Assembly (NCBI GenBank): GCA_944739405.2
Contig: OX123191.2
Location: forward strand, 3,576,830 to 3,640,829
Length of the DNA stretch: 64,000 nucleotides
Reading direction: 5' to 3'
Source: Euclidia mi
Taxonomy: Eukaryota; Arthropoda; Insecta; Lepidoptera; Erebidae
Part shown: one piece after another, positions 42,414-53,882 of the stretch
Numbering within the stretch: position 1 is the first letter of the stretch
Layout: each line of letters opens with the position of its first letter
The notes under the pieces: model-generated
The model's input: the letters and a program-made list of their open reading frames with translations, nothing else
Databases searched by the model: none
What the model was told of the DNA's origin: nothing
Translations under genes and position numbers: made by a program

Positions 42414-45400
42414 CGTCATTGGCCACAGCATCTTGTCAGATGATTGTTGCAATGCTACGAGGAAGTTTGTTGCCTCTCCCATTTTCTCTTGTGGCTCACT
42501 AATCCAATGGCAGCACGGCATATTTTACCGCATATGTTGCAAGTATACCGAGTATCCTGAGGTATAACGGAGGTGGCAGAACGGACCCTTTTCTGGTGTA
42601 AATTATGAAGCCAATTCTTGTCGTGGACTTGCGCTCCGTGTAGCAGATCTTTGCGCCATGTTGGTCTCATACTGGCACGTGTTTCTCAGTTCTTGGTGTC
42701 AATGTCGAAGCTTTCCATGTCTCGCTTGCAGGTGTCCTTAAATCTGAGTATTGGACGACCAATGGGTCTCTTTACATCAGCTAATTGTGCGAGCATCACC
42801 CCACGAGGCAATCGATTGGGCTCCAGCCGATGTACATGTCCCAGCCACCGGAATCTACGTTGTTTAAGTAACGCCGTAATGCTAGGACAATTGGTCTTAG
42901 ACAGCACTGCTTCATTTGAGATTCGATCCTTCCAAGTAACACCCAGTACATTTCGCAGACATCGCATGTGGAACGCATTGAGGCGACGTTCTTGTTTGGT
43001 GTAAGTGGTCCATGTCTCAGATGCATATAATAGTATGCTTAGGACACAGGTCTGGTAAACTAGGATCTTCGTGCTTATTGTTAGCTTTTGGTTTCTCCAA
43101 ACACGAGCAGATAATTTGCCAAATATTGTCGCAGCTCTGCCAATACGAGTATCCAGTTCTTTGTTGTTACATAGTTTCGTTGTTGTTGTAGATCCGAGGT
43201 AACAAAATTGATCCACACATTGGAGCGGCATACCATCCAAAATAATCTTAGGCAACGTATCGCTGCCCTGGACCATGATGACAGTTTTTCTGGCATTCAC
43301 ACTCATGGAGAATAGTTGACACGCGCGGTTAAACCTATCAACAAGTTCTTGCAGCTCAGCTTCAGAATTAGCGACAAGTGCAGCATCATCAGCATACAGA
43401 AGTTCTCGGGCTATTATGTCATAGCGATTCTTTTTAAACCTTAGAAGATTGGTATTGAAAAGCCTACCGTCCTTTCTTGTATGCAGATGGACTCCGACAT
43501 CGCAATCTTTAAATGCTACAATAAGGAGTGCCGAGAAGAATATACCGAAAAGTGTTGGTGCCAGGACACAACCCTGTCTTACGCCACGTTTCATATCAAA
43601 GGCGGTCGATATTTCACCGTCAAATATCACAGTTCCTTGCATGTCATCGTGAAAGGCTCGTATCAGAGACAGTAAGACATCTGGGCAACCGATTCTCGAC
43701 AAGATATTATAGAGGCCCTGTCTGCTGACAGTATCGAATGCCTTGTTGAGATCTACAAAAGCTGTATACAACGGGATCCGATGTTCACGACATTTCTCTT
43801 GGAGTTGGCGCAAAGTGAATATCATGTCATTAGTAGATCTACCAGCTCTGAATCCACACTGCGATTCTGGATAGATTCTATCTGCGAGGACTTCTAGTCT
43901 TTTTAGAACCACTTTGGCAAACGCTTTACCAGCCACACTAAAGAGCGATATACCTCTGTACTTGTTACAGTCACCTCTATCGCCTTTCCCTTTGTATAAT
44001 GTGACTATGTCTGCGTTTCGCATGTCCTGAGGTACGTATCCTTCTTCCCAGCATTTCAGTAATATCTGGTACAGCAGTGACTTTACTCCTTTTAGTTTAA
44101 TTATTTCAGAAGGTATATTATCGCGACCAGTACTTTTACCCAGTTTCAAGCCATTAACTGCATTTTCAAATTCAATGAGAGAGGGAGGGTTGTCCAGTTC
44201 GGTCATGGTGGAGTATTTTGGAAGCACGTCTATACCTTCAGAGCTGATACTGATTTCATTTGAGTAGAGACTTGAATAATGTTCCAACCACCTTTCCAGC
44301 TGTTTCATCCTATCAGTAATAAGTTTACCGTTCATGTCTTTGATCATTGCCCGCTTTCTCGTGACTGGTCCAATAGCTGAGTTGATGCCTTGGTAAATGC
44401 AACGAAAGTCACCTACATTATGACAGTGTTGAATTGACTCACATAAGCTGATCCAATAACGGTTTATACATTGTCGATAGGTGCGTTGCAAAGCCGCCTT
44501 AGCAGTTTTGTACTCGCGATTTGCTCTTTCATTGTTGAAACTGTTTTGGACTGATATATAGGCGGCACGTTTTCTGTCAATATACGGGCGCAACTCATCT
44601 TCATGTTCCAAAAACCAGTCCCGTTGAGGTCGGCTTGATTTTCCAAATACTTGGAGCGCTGTTTTCTGAAGGGTCTCCTTAGTAACCTGCCACATGTCTT
44701 CAGCATTGTGTAACTTAGTAAGTTGTTCAATAGTTATTTTTTCTGAGATAGCTGCCTCAAATTGGTTGTGCAGATCATTATTTAATATGGCTTTGGTGTT
44801 TATTTTAACAATACGGGGCGCATTCCTAGCAGAGTGAATCTTCTTCGGCATAAGGCATGTCTTTGTCATAACTAAAGTATGATCTGTGTCACAGTCTGCA
44901 CTATGGTATGAGCGTGTGTTGTGAATATCACGCAGATCTCGTCTCCTTGTTATAACAAAATCTAGTTGATGCCAGTGGCCTGAACGTGGGTGTTTCCATG
45001 ATATCTTATGTGGCAGTTTGTTGCGAAAATAGGTGTTAGTCACGCACAAAGATAGAGACGCGCAAAGTTCCAAAAGACGCTGTCCATTTTCGTTCATATT
45101 ACCTATGCCATGTAGTCCCATGCAATCTGGCCAATCATCTCTTTTATTCCCAATTCTTGCGTTGAAGTCACCCATTAGTATTAGTTTGTCCGATCTACGA
45201 ACTTTTTGTAGGCATTGACGAAGATCTTCGTAGAAAACGTCCTTTATCTCAGCAGGTGCCGCCAAAGTAGGTGCGTAGCATGAAATTAATGTTAAAGGAC
45301 CCGATACTGTCATTAATCTTATGGACATGATTCTTTCAGAAATGCCGATCGGTGGCTCGCTGCAATTAATCAATTTTTTGTGAATTGCAAATCCTACTCC

Positions 45401-46426
45401 GTGTTCTCGCCGTTCACTTGAATTCTTTCCTTTCCAGAAAAAGGTGTAGTTTTCTTCTTGCAAACTGCCTTCATCTGCGAGCCGGGTCTCCTGTAGAGCA
45501 GCAACGTCAACACGAAGCCGCAGAAGCTCTCTGTCAATCGTAATAGTTTTTCTTATCCAGAAGGTATTATCGTCGTCTAGCGTTAACGTGCTAGATGACA
45601 TGGTTCGGACATTCCAGGTTGCAATGCGCATTATTGGTTTGATTTTGTTTGCTTGTATTACTTTATTGTTGTTGACAGGTGCTAAGAGTACTCATCCTGT
45701 TTCAAGCATTTTGCCCGTTGCCCCGTACACCTATGGGAGCACAAGACGAAGGACGGACTAGTACCTTATTGGCCGGGGGCTGCCCAGCTTGAGGCGGGCG
45801 TTAACTAGTCAGTTAGCCGCGATGGGCTATCCCACCGTCGAGAGTCACCCCTAGCGCCTGCGTACACGTCCATTAACGCGAGACTTATAACTGGTGACTG
45901 CGACTCTCCGTGTTAATATCCGCACCTTTCGGCACGGGCAGAGTGTCCTCTCCACAAGCACTGCATCGCCTGGGACGCATTTGAGAAACCATGAACTTGC
46001 CCAGCATTCATGGCTTCCTCTCGACCTCATCAACTTGATCTACAGGAGTGATGAATCACTACATGCAGAGTCGAATTGGTTGCAGGAGTTGCCGACTATT
46101 TCAGGTTGAACCTTACTGTCACCTACGGTACTCCAGATCCGTTGCCTCATCCGCCAAAATACGCCGTACTGAAGTCTGCCTTCTCCACCGCATCTGCCGT
46201 TAAGGTCTTCACCCGTAACTCCGGGTAAGGGAGCCGCGATATACCACGCAGATCTGGGTCTCTGCTCGAATTTTGCCACTCACACATTTCGGCCTACTGG
46301 AATGTGGAGTGCCCACCCCCGCGACGTGGACGCGCCGAACAGAAATTACCCCAGTCAAGAACAAAGAAGGTTACTCTGTTCTTCCTGAGGCCGGGTTAAT
46401 GCCCTCGTGTGACACCGAGAGCAAAA
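42414..46426 (-). mobile_element. Full-length single-ORF LINE, 4.0 kb, minus strand
   Basis: It is bounded by the exact 11-bp direct repeat TTTCAAGTAGT (42403-42413 and 46427-46437), the expected target-site duplication. The 5' UTR is ~800 bp (45632-46426) and GC-richer. One long ORF and a very short 3' UTR follow. No separate ORF1 is seen. It is the best preserved LINE in the window. Confidence 0.88.
42455..45631 (-). CDS. LINE polyprotein: endonuclease, RT and C-terminal C2H2 finger (one nonsense codon)
   Basis: It starts MRIATWNVRTM. The APE-type endonuclease has all usual boxes: WNVRT, ALQETRLADEG (Glu), ISCYAPT, GDFNARIG, WHQLDFVI and DCDTDHTLV (His). RT has GKSTGRDNIPSEI, VTLYKGKGDRGDC, CGFRAGRSTNDMIFTLRQ, FVDLNKAFDTVSR, KRGVRQGCVLAPTLF and LLYADDAALVAN, with YADD intact. 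The C-terminal part has GHVHRLEPNRLPRG and a Cys/His finger CNICGKICRAAIGLVSHKRKW. One TGA at 42686-42688, where the family likely has Trp (after DIDTKN), separates the last 77 codons; the frame is otherwise unbroken for 1,059 codons. The clade is uncertain (RTE-like or Nimb/I-like). Confidence 0.88.
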
Positions 46427-46468
46427 TTTCAAGTAGTACCTATAATAATATTATGTGTGTTGTTTCAG

Positions 46469-46508
46469 ATGCTTCTAAAAGACTTGGCGTATGCAGTTAT
46501 CCAGATAA
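46469..46508 (+). other. Candidate 40-nt micro-exon, plus strand
   Basis: A good acceptor (GTGTGTTGTTTCAG) and a consensus donor (GTAAGT at 46509) frame 40 nt. Two frames are open (MLLKDLAYAVIQI or ASKRLGVCSYPD). It lies 31 nt to the right of the LINE's target-site duplication, so the LINE would sit in the upstream intron. It has no partner exon that I can name and is easily a chance match. Confidence 0.2.
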
Positions 46509-47433
46509 GTAAGTATCGCATAAAAATTTGAATTCTCTTAATATTCTTTAATGTAGGTACATATAATTTATTTAGCTTTAAGATCACATAGTTTCATGCA
46601 CCTTTATATGTTTGCATCGCCATATTTGTTGCTAAATGCTTTTTCATCTTTATTCTCTACTAGCTTTTTCCCGCGGCTTCGCCCGCATGAAATTTAATAA
46701 AGAGTAGCCTTTGTACTTCCCCAGGTTTCAGACTATCCATATCAAATTTCATCACACATTAGCCGTGTAGCATACATATATTATAAACAGATAATACTTA
46801 AAATTACTTTTGTTTTCATAGTCGTCAAACTTCAGGTAAAGATTAGTATGTAGTGTATATTATTAAAGTTATTGAAGAGCTTATATACCTACTGAATAGA
46901 AGAGCAGCAAAAATAAAAACTGAAAGCATTACCACAAAGTACAAAATCAGACCGCCCCTCCGCCCCGCTGCGCTTAAGTGCGCCAACTCATAGTGAGCGG
47001 TTTTAATAACGCTGCGCTTAGGTCAATTATATCGTGATAACTATTAAACTATTCGTCCAAACTACTTACTGTAAAAGACAAAGTTCATCTACATTAAATA
47101 ATGATCTGGCAACAAATCTATCAATTTTGAAAACAAATTGATAACTACTCTAGAATGAGCATTGTAAGAAACATAAATATATTTTTTTGTTATACTGTTT
47201 TATTACAATAAAATGATGTAGTTAGGTTATGTACTAAAAGCTAAAAAGTAATTTGGCTACCAGATCGCATCAATCTTCTCATCAATCTTGGGTATTGATC
47301 ATACAAATATAAAATCGTTGGGCAAGCGAATTTTTTTAATAATGTTTATTCTGGATACGCTACGCCCAAAACAATTTTTTAGTTAATTTTTTCAAAGTTT
47401 TAAGTTTTGTTGTTAGTTGATACGTCTCATTCT

Positions 47434-47835
47434 TTTTTCATAGTGAGCCCTTCTCTACCAATCAAGTCCTGTCATTCGATACCCATATTGAGGTATTTGT
47501 GGAAAATAGGTAATCTGCCATTTTACGGCGACAGCCATCTAGGATTTTTCATAGTGAGCTCCATTCTACCAATCAAACCCTTTCATTTCATAGCCATATT
47601 GAGGTATTTGTGAAAGTATGTAATCCGCCAGTTTGTGGCGGCAGCCATCTTAGATTTTTCATAGTGAGCCCTATTCTACCAATCAAGCCCTTTCATTCGA
47701 TACCCATATTGAGGTATTTGTGGAAAGTATGTAAACCGCCATTTTGCGGCGACAGCCATCTTGGATTTTTCATAGTGAGCTCTATTCTACGAACTAAGCC
47801 CTTTCATTTGATACCCATATTGTATTTGTGGAAAA
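47434..47835. repeat. ~111-bp tandem repeat, 3.6 units
   Basis: Unit starts TTTTTCATAGTGAGC fall at 47434, 47545, 47655 and 47766 (spacings 111, 110, 111). Each unit includes TACCAATCAA, GATACCCATATTGAGGTATT and CGACAGCCATCT. It lies inside the Helitron at 46660-48637. Confidence 0.95.
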
Positions 47836-48264
47836 TAAATAACCTAATGGAAGGAAAGAGGAACCCACCACGCACCCTCGAATTGACCACCCCAACTATT
47901 GCAATAGAAAAAGGTTGACAATATCGAACTCCTCTAAAAGGATAAGGGATATAGCAATGGTATGGGTTCCAGGAAGATACCTGACTTGCAGTATCCCGCT
48001 GTATGTGCCGACTATTCTTCGACACGTGTTTCGCCTCTGCACGAGGCATCCTCAGGAACGATGGGCAACGACTGAGCGCTTTCCAACCGTGGGCATGTCT
48101 TATAAACGATTGTACTTTCTAATCCCCTCCCTCCGTTGCTCGACTGATGTGAGTCATTATGACGGTGTGCGAATATATTCAGCAATGGGGACCCGTTAAA
48201 GTTGGTTTGATCGTTCAGTAATGTATGCTTGTCCCGCTTTAAAATCTCTAATTGTTCCAATACG

Positions 48265-48314
48265 CACATTCTAATACCCTTTTGACACACTTGTCAAAAG
48301 GGTATTAGAATGTG
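48265..48314. repeat. Perfect 23-bp inverted repeat, 4-nt loop
   Basis: Arms 48265-48287 (CACATTCTAATACCC... ) and 48292-48314 are exact complements with loop CACT. Confidence 0.95.
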
Positions 48315-48565
48315 AGTGTATACCAAATATCAGATCAATCATCAGGAAGGGGGTAAAATGCCAATTACTAAATTTGACCCAAGCAAACAAAAAAAGATAA
48401 TACAGGATTTTTGCCGACTTAGTTGATACTTTTCCTTGTAGTATGGCAACATTATACAAAATTCTTATAAATTGTAGCCATGTGTTATTCTGATGCATAA
48501 ACTATATTAATGTAAAGTTTCATCCAAATCCGTTCAGTAGTTTTTGCGTGAAAGAGTAACAAACA

Positions 48566-48604
48566 TCCATCCATCCATCCATACATCCATCTATACATAC
48601 ATCT
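48566..48604. repeat. (CATC)n microsatellite
   Basis: About eight imperfect CATC/CATA tetramers near the right end of the Helitron, after the motif CCGTTCAGTAGTTTTTGCGTG, which I recall from lepidopteran Helitron-like elements. Confidence 0.85.
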
Positions 48605-48670
48605 TCACAAACTTTCACATTTATAATATTATTAGGATTTCTAACCATAACTACCTTTTACTAGGTAACT

Positions 48671-48740
48671 TCTTTTTTTCGTATTTCTCTTCATTTAGGT
48701 TCTCTATAGAACCTAAATTAAGAGGAATACGAAAAAAAGA
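48671..48740. repeat. Imperfect ~33-bp inverted repeat
   Basis: TCTTTTTTTCGTATT...TTTAGGTTCT and AGAACCTAAATT...AATACGAAAAAAAGA pair around CTAT with a few mismatches and bulges. Confidence 0.85.
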
Positions 48741-49711
48741 TTTCTTGAAGAGAAGGTCTGCTTTTTTAAATTATGAAAGGGAAAAGAAAATAGAAAGCCT
48801 TAAATCTTAATTTCTTATCAAATAAAGTTCTAGAAACCAATTTTCACGTATCATATTGCGTATCATATTGTGTACAAGCGATATATTTTTATGATTGCGG
48901 TAATCGAATCTACACATTCGATATGATGACCTATGTTGCCAGAAAGCTTTTCATATTATAAAAAATTGACCGTTTATTTTAACGAAGCATTTCGGATATC
49001 GAGTTAATTAAAACTGATAGTTGGTTTCCTCGCCACATAAATATGCGATATCAAAATTGATCAGTAATGACGTCTGATATTAATTATTTCTTAATTAATT
49101 ACGTTTTAAGCGTAAGCAGATATTAATAGGAGTGGTTGGAAGGTACGTTCTATATGTTGGTCAGTGAAAGGGTGGTTATTATGATATCGGATGCATTTAA
49201 AAGTTTTATTATTAAAAGCTTTTATTACTGCCTTTTGTCGGGACGATGAAACTTTAATGTAACTTAATGTCTCCGCCGATGTTTCATAATGGAAATAAAG
49301 TAGTTGACATGTTTTTATCACTGTTTATTTTATCCAATAAGCTGCATTTTTACGTAGCCGAAGGTTAAATTCAAATAAGTATAAGTAAATGGATTTACAT
49401 ATTTCTAGCATTCGAATTAAACTTTTTTGTTTGCACGAATGAATTTGAAGGCCACTTAATACTTCACTGATTGTTCTGAGTTTGATTTCCACAGGAGTCA
49501 GTATTTTGTGTGTTGCACATTTTCGCCATTTAAAATCACAACATGCCTAACTAATCGATGCGAGGATGTCATTTTTCTTTTTTTCTGTGTGTATTTCCAT
49601 TGTAATATTATTTTGTATTTTCCGGTTTAAAATAAAATAACAATTAAAATAAATGCCAGAAATTATGTCTCATTTCTTTTATTATTTACACCACTAGTGC
49701 GAAGCTAGGGC
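48741..49711. other. No gene recognised
   Basis: AT-rich. Nothing beyond short chance frames. GCGAAGCTAGGGCGGGC at ~49699 resembles an old Helitron 3' end. Confidence 0.45.
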
Positions 49712-49925
49712 GGGCATCTATCTACACTAATGTTATAAAGAGGAACAATTTGTATTTTTGTTTGTAATGGATAAACTCAAAAACTACTGGACCGATTTTA
49801 AAAAATCTTTCACTTTTAGAAAGCTACATTATCTGCGAGTGTCATAGGCTATAGGGCTTTTCGGGTACGCGAAGTAGTTCCCTCAGGACGCGAAACCGCG
49901 GGATACGGCGAGTTTTATAATAATA
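49712..49925 (+). repeat. Helitron-like 5' fragment
   Basis: TCTACACTAATGTTATAAAG, AAAAACTACTGGACCGATTTT, CTTTCACTTTTAGAAAGC and TAGGCTATAGG match a 5' Helitron consensus I recall as frequent in Lepidoptera. No 3' end was found. Confidence 0.5.
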
Positions 49926-51589
49926 TGATGGCCGCTAAAAGCTTGGAATAAGTCTGATATATATTATTCACGAGTAAACACGCACTCAGCTAATGTATGG
50001 TCACTCCTTACTCAGTACTACGCCTTAGGTGTCGGCACAAAGAAACTCTAATAAAACTTAAAACTTTGGTAATGCATTAGTAATTCGAGTTTCGAGAGTA
50101 AATTACATGAATAAATTATTGAGACGAATGTATTTATGTAGTGGTTTCTTTATGTTTTTTTTTATTCACATGGTAGAGAAATATACCCGACCAGCATTTG
50201 TCAAACAAACAAACTCTTCAGCTTTATATATTAGTATTAGATAAGATATTAGATGGAAATGCAAATGTACGTTATCAATTATCAGGTTGCCATGGTAGGC
50301 GCTTGGTCTAGTGTGAGTCAGATGGCCAAGTTTGAACTATAAAATAATAACACTACTTTGTGAAAGGATTACAAAGATTGGGTGATATTAAATATAAGTA
50401 ACCGCTTCTGATATGAAGTTGCTACCATTTCATGATACTAACTTCGATTCACCGCTATGGGATGTTACCTCAACGACACCGCGGTGGTTTTAGTTGGTGA
50501 GCTTCGAGTGACTGCACGGGACTGTAAGACATACACATTATTTGCATGCCCAAGAGGTGGTTGATAAGCCTATGATTTGTATTTCTCCACTTCAGAAACT
50601 AATGTACACAGCATAATTATTCATATTTTTACTAGCTGGAAAAAACCATATAGTCTGAATTATAACAAGGTCAAATTAATCGTCGAAGAAATATGTTGGC
50701 GCGATATATTATTCCAAATCTGGGTCCTGATAAATAAAAAATGCGCTATGCGTTCATTCAGCACATTACTTTTCACCGCAAATTTCAATTTGTTACCACG
50801 TAAATCTTTGTAATGTTCGCCATTTGGTACCATTCAGGCATTACTGGACTGCAACCTATTACTTTTAATGTTCTTTTCACATAACCTCAAATGTAGCACA
50901 TGTGAAGTTCTAGCAATCGGTATTTAAACTTTCATGATCATTTCAACTCCCTCTCCTCAATCCCAAAAGACAATTTAAAATAATTAAATTGTCTTACGGG
51001 ATATATACTACGTTCCTTTGTGTGGAAAAACCGATATTTCAGCACTGGTATATAAGCGACGTTCTACACAAGAACGGGTACATAAGGAGAAGTAGACCAG
51101 CCAGACTTAATCAAAAACACCTGGACTTCAAGGTTGAACTACACCCAGCGTACTTACTGTACGTCAAAGGAGTGACAGATAAGGTCGCCAATATCCTTAA
51201 GGTTTCTTAAGAGGCTATTGAATTCAAAAGTTAAAAAATTTCAATAGAGAGGATGGGTTTCAACTGTCTAGTATTTGGCATCCAGTGGTCCATCAATATG
51301 TAAAACCCGTGAAACGAAAAAAGACAAACCACGAGCTGACGTAGTGAGTGTAGTATGTCGTGATCGGGTACTATGCGGTAGTGAAAACAGTGTTGTACGC
51401 AAAAAGTGAGTAAGAAAACGGGTAGACCATTACACTTGCTCGCAACATTCATCCACCCACAATACTCTCAGTACATCCGTGAACATGGCGCTTACAACAG
51501 TGCAGAAATGTTGGTTACTCCCAACAAAGGTACGTGGCTTAAATCCCGAAAGACAATTTAAAACTAGCAATCGGTTTTCTAATAAAGCA
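49926..51589. other. No gene; one dubious retroelement scrap at 51000-51210
   Basis: The frame 50989-51210 ends YVKGVTDKVANILKV, which could be from a Penelope-like or other retroelement, but too little remains to assign. 50971-50999 is a small inverted repeat (AGACAATTT/AAATTGTCT). Confidence 0.35.
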
Positions 51590-51750
51590 CTGCGCGGTCG
51601 GCATAGTAGTTTAAGCGTCCACCTCGCCGCTTGTCATTGCAGCGAGTGATTTGGGTTCGATCCTCACACTAGGCAACATGCTGTGTGATGATTGGTTGTT
51701 TCAAGCCTGAGTGTTCATTTTGTTTTTTGTTAGTTTGTTTATTTTTAATT
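51590..51750 (+). mobile_element. tRNA-derived SINE, family 1, copy 3
   Basis: The head has A-box-like GGTCGGCATAGTAGTTTAAG, CCACCTCGCCGCTTG and B-box GGTTCGATCCTC. The body has GGTTGTTTCAAGCCTGAGTG and TTCATTTTGTTTT. It is the same family as 9228-9450 and 9711-9880. Confidence 0.75.
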
Positions 51751-52224
51751 TATTACTAGCCGAAGATTCGAATTCTTTACAGAATTCATGGTTACGGCAA
51801 GCTGAGGAGTCTTTATCTTGAGTTTATAAGTTATATCAAAGTACCCGAATATTATTTAACTATATTGGTGTTACTATTTACGCAGAATGAGCTCACAGTG
51901 TTCTTAGGTCTACTGGTGACTTTGTTCTCCTTGGGTTTCAATAGTCTTATGACAGAAGCTGGAGCAACATTCCAACAGTCTTCTCTATTGAATTGAAATA
52001 GGGAAGACTTATGGAGGAATACGTTTAACGTTAGTTATGTGTTTGTAAAGTCTCTCGTGACACCGGTTTTAGTCCTAGTGCGGGCATTTTAATAGTTAAA
52101 AAAAATTACATACAAACTAAAATCTCAAAAGACTTCACTAGTATCCTAACTTAAAGGCATTGATGTTCCAGTGGGTTTGAAATTTCAGACTAGATTTCGG
52201 CAATATATTTGGTATTCTTTTTCT
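51751..52224. other. No gene recognised
   Basis: AT-rich flank left of the truncated RTE copy. Confidence 0.5.
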
Positions 52225-52241
52225 ATTCAAATATTTAGTTT

Positions 52242-53865
52242 CATCATTGTCTTGCCCTGGTCCCAATTTATTTGGGGTCGGCGCAGTATGTCCTTCGCTT
52301 CCATAATTCTCTGTCACCAGTCATCCGATCGTTTATCCCTTTCTCATATCCATCCTCACACAGTCCATCCATCTTTTCCTTGGCCGCCCTCTCCCTTTTC
52401 GTCCTTCTACGTGCATATTCATCACTTTCTTACTTACGTACATCTCATCTCGCCGCATAACATGTCCATACCAGGCCAATCGACTCCTTTTTACCTTTTC
52501 ATCAATGGGCGCCACTTTCATACTACCTCTAATGTAATCATTCCAAATTCTATCCATTCTTGTCACTCCACACATCGATCGTAACATTCTCATCTCAGCA
52601 ACAAGCAATCGTTTCTCATCCATCTTCTTTGTAGCCCAACACTCAGCTCCATACAGTACGACAGGCCTTCTAACTGCCTTTTACATGCGGCCTTTTAACT
52701 TTACATGCATTTTGTGATCGCTTATTGTTCCTGAGACCTGTCGCCATTTCATCCATCCTGCGTTAATTCGTTCCCTAACATCCCGATCAATTTCGCCGTC
52801 ATCTTGCAGGAGTGAACCTAGGTAGCGAAAATTGGAGCACACTAGTTGAGATGTACCACCGAGTGTAACCGGTATAGGACTGGAGAGACTGCCAAAGTCA
52901 CAGAACATATACTCTGTCTTGGTTCTGCTTATTCTCAGGCCTACATTTTCCAATCTGCCGCCACACTCCTCCAACTTGCTCTGCACCTTTTGTCCACTCT
53001 CTGCTACCAGAATGATGTTATCGGCAAACAGCATGACCAGGGTGCCTCTTCCAGTATGTCCGATGATATAGCATCCATAATTAACAGGAAGAGGTAGGGG
53101 CTAAGGGCCGACCCCTGGTGCAAGCCTACGGCCACATCGAATCTGGCTGTGATACCGGCCGCGGATCGAACTTGCGTTCTGCATTCAGCGTGCATGGCTT
53201 GAATTAACGTCAGGTATTTTCCAGGCACTCCTTTCTCCTTAAGGGCCCACCACAAGACTTCACGAGGCACTTGGTCATATGCCTTTTCAAGGTCGATGAA
53301 TACCATGTGCAAGTTTTTATGTGCCTCCCTGTATTTTTCGCACATTTGGCGAATTGCAAAAATGGCATCCACGGTACCTCGACCAGGCATAAAACCGAAT
53401 TGGTTTCGTGAAATTTCACTCTCGTCTCACAGGCGTCGCTCAATTACTCTCTCCCAGACTTTCATACTATGAGGCATTAACTTTATTCCCCGATAATTGT
53501 TGCACTCTTGGATATCACCCTTATTTTTTTAAATGGGCACCAGGTAACTGTTGCACCATTCCTCGGGTATGGTCTCCTCGTGCAACAGTTTATTGAAGAG
53601 TAAAGCCAGCCACGCCCATCCATCATCTCCTAACGCTTTCCATGCTTCCTCTGGTATTCCATCTGGTCCTAACGCTTTCCCATTCTTCATTCCCCTAACA
53701 GCCTTTTTTCTTCATCTTTATTTATTTCCTTCACTTAACCAATATTCATCACCTCACTTTCAAGTTTTCCGCTCCAATCGTTCTCTTCATTCATTAACTT
53801 TTCAAAGTATGTCCTCCATCTTTCTTTTATTCTATCTTTGTCCATAAGAATCGCTCCTGTTTCCG
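52242..53865 (-). mobile_element. RTE-type LINE, copy 2, 5'-truncated with a 17-bp target-site duplication
   Basis: The exact direct repeat ATTCAAATATTTAGTTT stands at 52225-52241 and 53866-53882. The sequence between is the 3' 1.6 kb of the element at 29715-32880, same orientation and about 85-90% similar by eye. It is a textbook 5'-truncated LINE insertion. Confidence 0.93.
52333..53840 (-). pseudogene. RTE LINE copy 2: RT and C-terminus, frameshifted, FADD changed to FADN
   Basis: Pieces in order: MPGRGTVDAIFAIRQMC, FIDLEKAYDQVPRE and GLHQGSALSPYLF (53004-53390); MLFADNIILVAE (frame 52681-53034), where the second catalytic Asp is Asn (codon 53017-53019); then KMDEKRLLVAEMRMLRSMC and GRGRPRKRWMDCV (52333-52623). 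Frame breaks lie near 53020-53035 and 52640-52690. The endonuclease is absent through truncation. Confidence 0.85.
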
Positions 53866-53882
53866 ATTCAAATATTTAGTTT

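Larger units (their letters stand above)
46660..48637 (-). mobile_element. Non-autonomous Helitron, minus strand
   Basis: On the minus strand it begins A|TCCTAATAATATTATAAATG (48637) and ends with the GC-rich hairpin GCGGGCGAAGCCGCGGG, AAAAAG and CTAG|T (46660). This gives the TC start, CTRR end and A|T target of a Helitron, 1,978 bp. It contains the 111-bp tandem array and a 23-bp palindrome. No Rep/helicase frame. Confidence 0.75.

Noticed and set aside
47434..47835. Regular repeats considered as a CRISPR array
   Set aside because: Units are contiguous 111-bp tandem copies without unique spacers, in eukaryotic DNA.
47407..47918. Plus-strand frames with repeated FIVSPILPIKPFHSIPILRYL
   Set aside because: A by-product of the 111-bp tandem repeat, whose period is divisible by three.
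50989..51210. Frame ending YVKGVTDKVANILKV, possibly Penelope-like
   Set aside because: Only one short motif-like stretch; no RT or GIY-YIG motif could be found nearby, so it was not listed as a gene.
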